A stretch of DNA of 64,000 nucleotides from Armatimonadia bacterium. Lineage in GTDB: Bacteria; Armatimonadota; Zipacnadia; Zipacnadales; JABUFB01. The first letter of the stretch is position 1. Each line of letters begins with the position of its first letter. The stretch spans positions 34,715 through 98,714 of the forward strand of contig JBDKVB010000157.1 in assembly GCA_039679385.1 (NCBI GenBank), written 5' to 3'. This document shows, in pieces, positions 52,017 to 60,238 of the stretch. Position numbers and translations under genes: made by a program. Below the pieces are notes generated by a model. The model had not been told where the DNA came from. It saw only the letters and a list, made by a program, of their open reading frames with translations, and did no database searches.

Positions 52017-52667
52017 ATGAAACGACATGGCTTTACGCTTATCGAGTTGCTCGTGGTAATCGCCATCATCGCAATCCTCGCGGCAATCCTCTTCCCGGTG
52101 TTCGCGCGAGCCCGCGAGAAGGCCCGGCAGTCATCGTGCTCCAGCAACCTGAAGCAGCTGGCGCTCGGAGTGGAGATGTACGCTCAGGACTACGACGAGA
52201 AGCTGTGCCCGCGGTACTATCGCTACAACCCGTCCACTCCCGGCGGCGGCACCTGGTGTGACACCTTCGTGCAGCCCTACATCAAGAACACGCAAGTCGT
52301 GCTCTGCCCCAGCACCAACAGCAAGTCCTACGGCTACAACATGGACTACCTGGACTGGCAGGCCCTGGCGAGCATCCAGAGCCCCTCGGAAACGGTCATG
52401 ATCTGCGAGATCAAGAAGAACAGTACCGGCGCCTACGGTGATGTATGCGTTCGCAAGCCCTCTGTTTTCGGCACTCCGCCGGCCGTGCCGACCAACGACG
52501 AGGATGACTTGGCGGGCAGCAGCGATCCCACCTACTCCCCGCGTGCTCGTGGCGTGCACAACGGCGGCTCGAACATCGCCTTCGTCGATGGTCACGTCAA
52601 GTGGATGGAGACCAGCGGGTTCTACTATGGTCAGAACCCCACGGACCTGTACTTCGACCGCAACTAG
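52017..52667 (+). CDS. tandem prepilin-type H-X9-DG protein 2
   Basis: A 216-residue protein, close paralogue of the genes before and after it. Prepilin site [39 protein letters not shown], and [17 protein letters not shown]. The ATG at 52017 is used by analogy with the paralogues; AAGGAG lies about 12 nt upstream. It differs from paralogue 1 mainly in the middle region (residues about 110-165). Confidence 0.9.
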   Translation: MKRHGFTLIELLVVIAIIAILAAILFPVFARAREKARQSSCSSNLKQLALGVEMYAQDYDEKLCPRYYRYNPSTPGGGTWCDTFVQPYIKNTQVVLCPSTNSKSYGYNMDYLDWQALASIQSPSETVMICEIKKNSTGAYGDVCVRKPSVFGTPPAVPTNDEDDLAGSSDPTYSPRARGVHNGGSNIAFVDGHVKWMETSGFYYGQNPTDLYFDRN

Positions 52668-52694
52668 CAGCGCTGTCCCTGGTTGCGCCCATCG

Positions 52695-52725
52695 AGACCC
52701 CGCCTTCGGGCGGGGTCTTTCTTTT
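52695..52725 (+). terminator. terminator of prepilin gene 2
   Basis: Same AGACCCCGCC-TTCG-GGCGGGGTCT hairpin, followed by TTCTTTT. The flanks differ from those at genes 1 and 3. Confidence 0.93.
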
Positions 52726-52875
52726 GTGCCGGTCTTGCTCCACTCAAGACACTGTCTGCGGGTGCCGCTAAGGTACCGGGAAGCTGCTTCAGGGATGAGT
52801 GCCTGATGCTGGGGGTAACAATCAGGGTCAGGCAAGGAGGACTATCCTGGACAGGGAGGAATAGTCTTTCCGGAC

Positions 52876-52906
52876 CTGTGATGGGGCGGGCGTCGCTTCC
52901 GCAGGC
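52876..52906 (+). promoter_or_regulatory. leader hairpin of prepilin gene 3
   Basis: Outer stem CCTGTG/CGCAGG (one G-U pair) with an inner GCG/CGC stem, followed by CAG. It aligns with the leader hairpin of gene 1. No convincing sigma-70 promoter was found upstream. Confidence 0.45.
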
Positions 52907-52935
52907 AGTAGCGCTACGATATGGGAGAGTTGCCG

Positions 52936-53580
52936 ATGAAACGCCATGGTTTCACGCTCATCGAGTTGCTGGTTGTCATCGCCATCATCGCGATTCTGGC
53001 GGCCATCCTGTTTCCGGTTTTCGCCCGGGCACGAGAGAAGGCGCGGCAGTCATCGTGTTCCAGCAACCTCAAGCAGTTGGCTCTCGGTATCATGATGTAT
53101 GCGCAGGACTATGACGAGAAGCTGTGCCCACGGTACTACCGCTATAACCCCGCTGTTGCAGGCGGCGGCAACTGGTGCGACACCTTCGCGCAGCCCTACG
53201 TGAAGAACATCCAGATCGTCTACTGCCCGAGCACCAACGCAAAGTCCTACGGTTACAACATGGACTACCTGGACTGGCAGCCGCTGGCCAACATCCAGTC
53301 GCCATCGGAGACGGTCATGATCTGCGACGTCAAGCAGTGCTTGACCGGCTGGGACCTGAGCGTCCGCAAGCCCTCGATCTTCGGCTCACCGGTGCCGATG
53401 CCCGCGAACGACGAGGATGCCAACGCCGTCAGCACGGACCCGCCCTACTCTCCGCGGGCTCGTGGTGTGCACAACGGCGGCGCCAACGTTGCCTTCGTCG
53501 ACGGCCACGTCAAGTGGATGAAGACCAGTTCCTTCTACTACAGCCAGAACCCCACCGACCTGTGGTTTGACCGCAACTAG
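52936..53580 (+). CDS. tandem prepilin-type H-X9-DG protein 3
   Basis: A 214-residue protein. Prepilin site [49 protein letters not shown], ending FDRN. The ATG at 52936 (GGAG 9 nt upstream) is preferred over one at 52921. Its 3' flank, from stop codon to terminator, is almost identical to that of gene 1. Last of the triplet; fliD follows. Confidence 0.9.
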   Translation: MKRHGFTLIELLVVIAIIAILAAILFPVFARAREKARQSSCSSNLKQLALGIMMYAQDYDEKLCPRYYRYNPAVAGGGNWCDTFAQPYVKNIQIVYCPSTNAKSYGYNMDYLDWQPLANIQSPSETVMICDVKQCLTGWDLSVRKPSIFGSPVPMPANDEDANAVSTDPPYSPRARGVHNGGANVAFVDGHVKWMKTSSFYYSQNPTDLWFDRN

Positions 53581-53607
53581 CAGCGTCGGTCGCAAGGGTG
53601 CATCTTC

Positions 53608-53637
53608 AGACCCCGCCTTCGGGCGGGGTCTTTTTTT
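53608..53637 (+). terminator. terminator of prepilin gene 3
   Basis: AGACCCCGCC-TTCG-GGCGGGGTCT followed by seven T. The 27 nt before it match the region after gene 1 with one difference. Confidence 0.95.
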
Positions 53638-53657
53638 GTGGCCTTGCTGAGGCGGGG

Positions 53658-53685
53658 TCAAGAGGAGCGCCGCGGATGCCGATGT
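53658..53685 (+). promoter_or_regulatory. candidate sigma-28-type promoter of fliD
   Basis: TCAA-N16-GCCGATGT. The -10 box is identical to that of fliC. The leader to fliD would be about 140 nt. Confidence 0.6.
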
Positions 53686-53832
53686 CAACAAGGAGACCGT
53701 GCTCCCTGGGCGACTGGGAGTACGCTTCTCACGTTCACCGGGGGCGGTGGACCTGATGGCAGGTTCGGCAGACTTGGTTGCAGGTCTCCCTGGGCCTGAC
53801 TGTAGGTCGTCTCTTGAAGGAGGTTGGCATTC

Positions 53833-56181
53833 GTGTCAAGCAGTGTTGCGGGGATCACTACTACCATCAGTAACGTCAGCGGCACTACGTACCTCGACGG
53901 TCTTGCCTCCGGCCTCGACACCACCAGTATCATCGATCAGCTCGCGGAGATTCAGAGCAAGCCGATCAAGCGGCTGGAGGCACGGAAGACAGCGCTGCAG
54001 GAGAAGCTGGCGGCGTACCAGTCGATCAACGCCTCCCTGGGAGCACTGCAGTTGGCTGCCAAAGACCTGGCCACACCCTCACAGTTCCTGACACGTGGGG
54101 CCACCGTGTCGGGATACAGCACCGGTACGGCCCCGCTGGCGGTGTCTGCATCCTCCGAGGCACGGACAGGAACCCACCAGGTAGTTGTCGAGCAGTTGGC
54201 CCAGGCGCAGCGAGTGCTCTCAGGAGCCGGCGCAGTGGCAGACGCCGATGCTGCCCTGAACGCGGCCGGAGACCTGCGCATCAACGGGAAGACTGTGTCA
54301 CTGACGGCCGGCGACACACTCAAGGACCTGCGCGACAAGATCAACGCGGCGGGTGCGGGAGTCGATGCGGACGTCATCCAGGTGGCAGAGGGCGATGCTC
54401 GTCTGGTGCTTACGGCCCAGCAGCCGGGAGTCGAGAACTCCATCGACCTGGTAGACGGGACGGGAAGCAACCTGCTCCAGAAGCTCGGACTGGTCAGCGC
54501 AGAAGCTTCTCTGAAGCACCCACTTGCGGGCGATGCTTCGGCCCAGTCTGACGGCGTCGCGAACTCGGCGCTGGACGTTGCAGTGGCCCTGGGCCTCACT
54601 ATCCCGCCGGCGGGGACGGTGCTGATTGCCGGAGTGAGCCTCACCCTTGACCTGGGCTCGGACAGCCTCGAGGACCTCCGCGACCGCATCAACCAGAGTG
54701 AGGAACTGCAAGCCCAGGGCGTGAGTGCCAGCGTGGTCTCGGAGGAGGCTGGCGGAAAGACCCAGTACCGGCTCCAGATCGACAAGGCGGAGGGGACGCT
54801 GACACTGACGGACGACAACAACGTGCTGTCCACCCTGGGGCTGGTGCAGCACAGCATCGCGAACGAGCAGCAGGCTGCCTGTGATGCCCGGATCCGCGTC
54901 GACGGCGTGACCGTGACGCGTTCGACGAACTCGATGGACGACGTGATTGACGGCCTCAGCATCGAGCTGACGAGGGCGGCACCTACGGAGACGCTGACGC
55001 TGACTGTCGCTCAGGACACGACCTCTGCGCTCAGGAAGGTCCAGTCCTTTGCCTCCGCCTACAACAGCCTCATCGACCAGATCGCCTCGGCGCAGGCGTA
55101 CGACACGGAGACCGAGAGCGGTGGCGTTCTTTTCGGCGACGCAGCCATCCTGAACCTTGAGTACGGGCTGCGCGGCACCATCAGCAACCCCATCGCGATG
55201 TCAGCGACGACCTCAGACACCCTCGCGTCGATCGGGATCACCACGGATGCCCACGACCGGCTCGTGCTGGAAACGGCGAAGCTCACGCAGGTGCTGACGG
55301 AGGACCCGAGTCGAGTGGGAGGGCTCTTCGGGCTGGAGGCCGAGTCGGACAGCCCGCAGATCGAGTTCATCTCCTCGACCCGTGCCACGGCGACAAGCGA
55401 TGCCTCGGGCTACCTGGTTCACATCACGCAGGCGGCTGAGCGTGGCACGGCCTCCTCGCGCGAGTATGCAGCCGGTGCGACACTCACTGCCACCGAGACG
55501 CTGACCTTTGACGGCACCTCGCCGGTGACGCTGGAGGCGGGGATGACGCTGCGGGAAGCTGCAGATCGGCTGAACGGCTGGTTCCAGACTTACGGCTCTG
55601 CCTACGAGGCCACCGTCGTTTCGGAGGGTGGACACGAGCACTTGCAGATACAGCATGAGCAGTACGGGTCCGCCTACGCCGTGGTGATGTCCTCCTCGCT
55701 GGATGACGGGGCCGGAGGCACGGGTCTCGGCGGTGCGACAGCGGGGTCGACAGAGACGTACTGGGGCAAGGATGTGGCGGCGACGATCAACGGCGAGGCG
55801 GCGACCGGCAGGGGACAGGTGCTCACCGGCGACAGCGGCAATGCCACCACTGACGGGCTGACGCTGAAGATCACGACAACCGAGTCGGGAGTCGACCTGG
55901 GGCGAGTCAGCGTAAGCAAGGGTGCTGCGAGACGGCTGAGCGAGTACATCTCCTTCGCGCTGGACACGGAGACCGGCTCGATCACCCAGGGTGCCGAGAG
56001 CCTCACCAAGAGCATGGAGAGCATCGACGACGACATCGACACCGTCGAGGGTCGCGTGCAGCGCTACAGGGACAAGATGCAAGCGAAGTTCCAGACGATG
56101 GAGACCGCACTGGCCAAGGCCCAGGCTTTGCAGCAGTACATGAGCGGGCAGATCTCTGCCTTTACCTCAAGTAAGGACTGA
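53833..56181 (+). CDS. fliD: flagellar filament cap protein FliD (HAP2)
   Basis: A 782-residue protein, large for FliD. N-terminus: TYLDGLASGLDTTSIIDQLAEIQSKPIKRLEARKTAL (blocks GLASGLDTTSIIDQLAEI). Flagellin-hook-IN segments occur near 160 and 245 (GDTLKDLRDKINAAGAGVDADVI). LRKVQSFASAYNSLIDQI is a FliD mark. The C-terminus is a coiled coil (MESIDDDIDTVEGRVQRYRDKMQAKFQTMETALAKAQ, blocks DDDIDTVEGRVQRYRDKM). The GTG at 53833 fits AGGAGG 10 nt upstream; a TTG at 53824 is too close. Confidence 0.94.
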   Translation: MSSSVAGITTTISNVSGTTYLDGLASGLDTTSIIDQLAEIQSKPIKRLEARKTALQEKLAAYQSINASLGALQLAAKDLATPSQFLTRGATVSGYSTGTAPLAVSASSEARTGTHQVVVEQLAQAQRVLSGAGAVADADAALNAAGDLRINGKTVSLTAGDTLKDLRDKINAAGAGVDADVIQVAEGDARLVLTAQQPGVENSIDLVDGTGSNLLQKLGLVSAEASLKHPLAGDASAQSDGVANSALDVAVALGLTIPPAGTVLIAGVSLTLDLGSDSLEDLRDRINQSEELQAQGVSASVVSEEAGGKTQYRLQIDKAEGTLTLTDDNNVLSTLGLVQHSIANEQQAACDARIRVDGVTVTRSTNSMDDVIDGLSIELTRAAPTETLTLTVAQDTTSALRKVQSFASAYNSLIDQIASAQAYDTETESGGVLFGDAAILNLEYGLRGTISNPIAMSATTSDTLASIGITTDAHDRLVLETAKLTQVLTEDPSRVGGLFGLEAESDSPQIEFISSTRATATSDASGYLVHITQAAERGTASSREYAAGATLTATETLTFDGTSPVTLEAGMTLREAADRLNGWFQTYGSAYEATVVSEGGHEHLQIQHEQYGSAYAVVMSSSLDDGAGGTGLGGATAGSTETYWGKDVAATINGEAATGRGQVLTGDSGNATTDGLTLKITTTESGVDLGRVSVSKGAARRLSEYISFALDTETGSITQGAESLTKSMESIDDDIDTVEGRVQRYRDKMQAKFQTMETALAKAQALQQYMSGQISAFTSSKD

Positions 56182-56207
56182 TAGGAGAAGGGAGCGTCGG
56201 ACCCTCC

Positions 56208-56618
56208 GTGATTCCTCGAGCTCTCAATGCGCAGTACGCCTACCGGCAGATGCAGACCGAAACGGCCGGCCCGGAGGAAACCGTTGTCTTGCTGTTTGAC
56301 GGGATGGTGCGGATCCTGTACCGAGCGCGCGACGCCATGTCGGCAGGTCGCCTCGAGGAGCAGTCGGCAGAGATCGGGCGCGCGCAGCGGATCCTGAGCG
56401 AGCTGAGCTGCGCTCTGGACTCCTCGCAGGACGAGGCGCTTGTCGGAGCCCTGCGCTGCACCTACACCTCGATGTACAACCGGCTCTGCGAGGCGAACCT
56501 CAGCGACGATCTGGCAGCACTGGAGGATGTCCTGGCCCTGGCGGAGCGGTTCTCGCAGGCGTGGCGTACAGCCCTGCAAAACGTCGGCGTTGCCACCGTC
56601 ACACCGGCGAGTCTGTGA
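56208..56618 (+). CDS. fliS: flagellin export chaperone FliS
   Basis: A 136-residue helical protein that follows fliD as usual. Marks: YRQMQTETAGPEETVVLLFDGMVRILYRARDAM (blocks TVVLLFDGMVRILYRA) and AQRILSELSCALD. The start is GTG at 56208, with the nearest GGGAG about 13 nt upstream. FliS binds the flagellin C-terminus and prevents early polymerisation. Confidence 0.88.
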   Translation: MIPRALNAQYAYRQMQTETAGPEETVVLLFDGMVRILYRARDAMSAGRLEEQSAEIGRAQRILSELSCALDSSQDEALVGALRCTYTSMYNRLCEANLSDDLAALEDVLALAERFSQAWRTALQNVGVATVTPASL

Positions 56619-56650
56619 TCGCCTGGCCCGAGTGCCACGGCAGCGATCAG

Positions 56651-56688
56651 CAGCAGGGCCCCAGTCTTCCTGGACTGGGGCCCTGCTG
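56651..56688. terminator. strong terminator between convergent fliS and activator gene
   Basis: A perfect 16-bp stem (CAGCAGGGCCCCAGTC and its complement) with a 6-nt loop. T-tracts are missing on both sides, but stem strength and convergent location suggest it ends both units. Confidence 0.65.
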
Positions 56689-56722
56689 ATTCCGGCGGTA
56701 GGCGACGATGGGCTGACACCCG

Positions 56723-57931
56723 CTACGCCGCGAGGGCCTTGTTGGTCCCCGGGGTGCGAGGACATATCTGGATGTCTGTGGCCTGAAGGGTGGAACCGTG
56801 AGCCAGGAGAGCTGCCCGGTGGACGACGTTGTTGAGCTCCCTGAGGTTGCCGGGCCAATCGTGACCCGTCAGTTCGCCCAGGGCGAGCTCACTGAAGTCG
56901 GCAGGACCGGCGCCGGCGGCTTCGCGTCGTGCGAGCTTGAGGAAATGCCGGGCGAAGCAAGCGATGTCCTCGCGCCGCTCACGAAGGGGCGGCAAGGTCA
57001 GGGGCACGACAGCCAGCCGATAGTAGAGGTCCTCGCGGAAGGTGCCCTCGGCCATGCACCGGGTGAGGTCTCGATTCGTCGCAGCCAGAACGCGAACGTC
57101 GACCTCAGTCGGCTTGAGGCCGCCGAGCCGCGTGAGGCGCCGCTCCTCGAGAAAGCGCAGGAGCTTCACCTGGGCTCCGGGACTGAGTTCGCCGACCTCA
57201 TCCAGCAGGAGTGTGCCGCCGTCTGCGAGTTCGCAGATCCCCTTCTTGGAGGTCGTGGCAGAGGTGAAGGCACCCTTCTCGTGACCGAAGAGCTCGCTCT
57301 CCAGCAACGCCTCCGGGATTGCGCCGCAGTTGATGCCTACGAAGGGACCGTCGCGACGCTCGCTCATGTAGTGGATGGCCCGGGCGAGGTACTCCTTGCC
57401 GGTGCCGGTCTCGCCCTCGATGAGGACGCTGGCACGACTCGCGGCTACCCGAGCGGCGGTGGTGTAGCAGTGACGCGCCTGTGCATTGGAGCCGAGGATA
57501 TTGCTGAACCCGTAGCGCTTGCGCAAGGAGGCCCAGAGGAACTCCCAGTTCTGTGGTGGGATGTCGCGCTCGCGGGCATCTCGGCTGATGCGCTGCAGTT
57601 CTCGCGGGCTGACGGGCTTGCACAGATAGTCCGTCGCGGCACTTCCCAGGGCCTCGATGGCCTTCTGCACAGTGGGGTAGCCGGTCATCACCACGGCGGC
57701 CCCCTGGTAGCCCTCGTGGCGAAGGTCCTCGAGGATCTCGACGCCGTCTGCGTCGGGCAGACGTTGGTCCAAGACAATGAGGCGGAAGGGATGCTCCCGT
57801 GCCCAGGAGGCTACCTGGGCCCCGACGGCTGCCTCGCTGACCAGCCATCCTTCGCGACGTAGTGCCTCGACGGTAACTGCTCGCAGAGCTTCGTCATCGT
57901 CAACAACAAGTGCTTCCCAGTGTCCTGCCAC
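56723..57931 (-). CDS. NtrC-family sigma-54 activator without DNA-binding domain
   Basis: A protein of about 402 residues. The receiver domain (about 5-115) has its phospho-acceptor at D55 in LIVLDQRLP. The AAA+ domain (about 140-370) has Walker A GETGTGKE (173-179), the sigma-54-contacting loop as GAFTSA rather than GAFTGA (220-225), and Walker B GGTLLLDE. The protein ends soon after WPGNLRELNNVVHRA, so the C-terminal Fis-type helix-turn-helix is missing, as in Helicobacter FlgR. The start at GTG 57931 has AGGGGGG upstream; a GTG at 57961 is possible. Probable partner: the kinase at 28566. A sigma-28-like promoter precedes it. Confidence 0.9.
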   Translation of the reverse strand: MAGHWEALVVDDDEALRAVTVEALRREGWLVSEAAVGAQVASWAREHPFRLIVLDQRLPDADGVEILEDLRHEGYQGAAVVMTGYPTVQKAIEALGSAATDYLCKPVSPRELQRISRDARERDIPPQNWEFLWASLRKRYGFSNILGSNAQARHCYTTAARVAASRASVLIEGETGTGKEYLARAIHYMSERRDGPFVGINCGAIPEALLESELFGHEKGAFTSATTSKKGICELADGGTLLLDEVGELSPGAQVKLLRFLEERRLTRLGGLKPTEVDVRVLAATNRDLTRCMAEGTFREDLYYRLAVVPLTLPPLRERREDIACFARHFLKLARREAAGAGPADFSELALGELTGHDWPGNLRELNNVVHRAALLAHGSTLQATDIQICPRTPGTNKALAA

Positions 57932-58051
57932 GATGCCATGCCCCCCTAGAGAGCCCGGCACCCTCGGAAGCTGAGTCTCCCGGGCCCATCCGGAGGACTC
58001 GCGAGGCTGCCCGGCTGTGATCGCTGCCGTGATCGGCAGATGGCAGGTGCC

Positions 58052-58079
58052 TTATCGGCCAGGGGTGTGCCGGACTTTA
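58052..58079 (-). promoter_or_regulatory. sigma-28-type promoter of the NtrC-type activator
   Basis: On the minus strand, TAAA-N16-GCCGATAA: both boxes match the enterobacterial FliA consensus fully, with one extra spacer base. The leader to the activator would be about 110 nt. Confidence 0.65.
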
Positions 58080-58152
58080 GGTGGCCGGAGTCGTGACCAC
58101 TCCGGAGAGGGGGCAGCGACGGGAGGACGACGGCAACTGGAAACCGCTACTG

Positions 58153-59004
58153 CTAGACCATCGCCGAGAGCATCGCCTCAATCCGCGGAACCTCCTGAGT
58201 CAGGGCCCAGCGTGCCTTCGACATGATCCCTGCGCCGACGCCGGTGGCGGTCGAGGCGACCGTGCTGGGCGTGGTGCTTGTGTACAGACTGCACGCCTGC
58301 ATCCCCATCTCGTTGGCGACCTGGTTCCCGACCAGGACATCGGCCGCTACGGTCGAGAGCTTCGCGGCGCCGAAGACATCATGGTGGTGCTGGATCGCCT
58401 CGACGACCTCCGGGCCGAAGTGCCATTGCGCCGCAGCTTCGGCTCCGATGTGGGCATGGGTAATGCCCAGGCGCTTGGCCTCGATACGCAGTATGTCGCT
58501 GCCGGTTTGAGCCGCCTCGGCGACACAATCGCCGTAGGCATGCCCGAGCTCGGCGGCGAGGATCATCTTTCCCACGTCGTGCATGAGGCCGGCGAAGTAG
58601 GCGTTGCTGCGCTCGCCGGCGCCAGCGGCACTGCCGGAGCTGGCTGCAGCGACTGCCAGGTTGTGCCGCCAGAGAGAGACGCGGTCAAGGCCGGAACGCG
58701 AGAAGGCACGGGAGAAGGTCTCGGTGAGGTAGAAGCCCATGGCGATGGTGCGCACCGCGGCAATCCCGAGCCTGCTAACGGCTGCCGTGACGTTTTCGAC
58801 TTGGTGCACCGGCGCCATCACAGCGGCGTTGGCGACGGTCACCACTTTGGCCGCCAGTACCTCTTCCTTGGCGACGGCGTGGGCCACCTCGGCAGCGCCG
58901 GGGTTGTCACTAGCACAGCTCTGCAGGATCATGCCCAGAGCCGTAGGGAAGGGGGGAATGCGATGCAGCACACTCTTTGCGGAGGAGAACGCTTCGTCAT
59001 GCAT
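58153..59004 (-). CDS. HDOD-domain protein
   Basis: A 283-residue protein made almost entirely of an HDOD domain (a non-catalytic relative of HD-GYP). Marks: IPPFPTALGMILQ, LAAKVVTVANAAVMAP, VSRLGIAAVRTIAMGFYL, and YFAGLMHDVGKMILAAEL with a remaining His-Asp pair. HDOD proteins often act in signalling and motility control. It lies on the minus strand just before the NtrC-type gene and is divergent from fliG. No output domain is attached. Confidence 0.87.
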   Translation of the reverse strand: MHDEAFSSAKSVLHRIPPFPTALGMILQSCASDNPGAAEVAHAVAKEEVLAAKVVTVANAAVMAPVHQVENVTAAVSRLGIAAVRTIAMGFYLTETFSRAFSRSGLDRVSLWRHNLAVAAASSGSAAGAGERSNAYFAGLMHDVGKMILAAELGHAYGDCVAEAAQTGSDILRIEAKRLGITHAHIGAEAAAQWHFGPEVVEAIQHHHDVFGAAKLSTVAADVLVGNQVANEMGMQACSLYTSTTPSTVASTATGVGAGIMSKARWALTQEVPRIEAMLSAMV

Positions 59005-59131
59005 AGATCACTTGCACACCCTTTCGGGGTTCTGTGTGTCTTCCCCTACGGCTTGCGGCTCGGCGGACTTGAGCCCGTGGGCGGTAACGGATTAGACACG
59101 TCCAGGGCGACGCCGGCAAGCCCACCGCAGC

Positions 59132-59159
59132 TTAAGGCCATAACCGTCGCCGCCGATCT
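59132..59159 (+). promoter_or_regulatory. candidate sigma-28-type promoter of fliG-fliM
   Basis: TTAA-N16-GCCGATCT, about 60 nt before the fliG ATG. It resembles the fliC, fliD and activator promoters in spacing and in the GCCGAT core. Confidence 0.5.
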
Positions 59160-59221
59160 AGGGGGCGCAGGTACCACCATGCCGTTCCCACGCAGACACG
59201 AAGGAGGCCTGGCCCCTCAGT

Positions 59222-60238
59222 ATGGAGACTACAGCCGCGAACCAGGCCCCTTCAATGGATCCGCGCCTGCGTCAGGCGGCGCTGATCCTGTCGGCACTTG
59301 GGTTGGACGATGCCGTATCCATCTGCCGCCGCGTAGACCCCCTGACCGCCCACCGGCTCATTCGCGTGCTGGGGATGATCGGGACCGTTGGCAGCCACGA
59401 GAAAGCCAAGGCGGCCCGTGAAGTGCTGACACGGATGCATGGGGATGACGCAGGGCTGGACAGCCTGGCCGCCACCCTCAAAGAGCGAGTCCTGGGGATG
59501 AGGAACGGGTTCGGCGACCTCACGAGCGAGGAGACCGAGCTGTCGCTGGAGCGACTGTCGCTGCTGGACAAGGCAGACGCCAGCCTGATCTGGCGTGCCA
59601 TCGGCGGAGAGATGCCGCAGACGATCGCACTGATCACACGGCATCTGTCGCCGCTGAACGTTGCGCGTCTGCTGTCGATCATGCCCGACGACCTACGAAC
59701 CGAGGTTGCGTACCGGATGGCCTCGCCACGACCGGCCACCTCGGGTGCCCTGAAGGCTTTCGCGCGGGTGACGGATAGACTCATCAAGGTCGCGGCGAGT
59801 GGTGCGAACTCCTCGGACGGCACCATGCAGTTCTTCGTCGACGTGATCTCACAGATGAAGCGCGCCGATACCCAGCGGATCATCGGCGCCATCCGTGAGC
59901 GCTCGGAGGAAACGGCAGCTCGGATCGAGCAGCTCATCTTCAAGTTCACTGACCTGCTGCGCCTGCCTCCGGTCAGCCTGCAGACCATCCTGCGCAACGT
60001 CTCAACCAATGACCTGGCCCTGGCACTCAAGGGGATCGCTGAGGACCTGCGACAGGTGGTGTTGAACAACCTCTCGCACCGCGCCCGTGCGGTGCTGGAG
60101 GAAGAGATCAGCTTGCTTGGTGCGGTGCCCGCCAGTGAGGCTGAACGTGCCCAGCGGGAGATCGTGCAGGTTGCACGCTCACTGGACGCCGCCGGTGAAA
60201 TATCGCTCGAGCCGGGTGAGGTGGAGTATGTCGAGTAG
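59222..60238 (+). CDS. fliG: flagellar motor switch protein FliG
   Basis: A 338-residue, full-length FliG. The N domain begins QAALILSALGLDDAVSICRRV. The middle domain includes GGEMPQTIALITRHLSPLNVARLLSIMPDDLRTEVAYRMA (blocks EMPQTIALITRHL, LRTEVAYRMA). The C-terminal torque domain is complete: IFKFTDLLRLPPVSLQTILRNVSTNDLALALKG (blocks SLQTILRNVSTNDLALALKG), NNLSHRARAVLEEEI. GGAGG precedes the ATG. It lies far from fliF, paired with fliM, which it overlaps by 11 nt. Confidence 0.93.
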   Translation: METTAANQAPSMDPRLRQAALILSALGLDDAVSICRRVDPLTAHRLIRVLGMIGTVGSHEKAKAAREVLTRMHGDDAGLDSLAATLKERVLGMRNGFGDLTSEETELSLERLSLLDKADASLIWRAIGGEMPQTIALITRHLSPLNVARLLSIMPDDLRTEVAYRMASPRPATSGALKAFARVTDRLIKVAASGANSSDGTMQFFVDVISQMKRADTQRIIGAIRERSEETAARIEQLIFKFTDLLRLPPVSLQTILRNVSTNDLALALKGIAEDLRQVVLNNLSHRARAVLEEEISLLGAVPASEAERAQREIVQVARSLDAAGEISLEPGEVEYVE

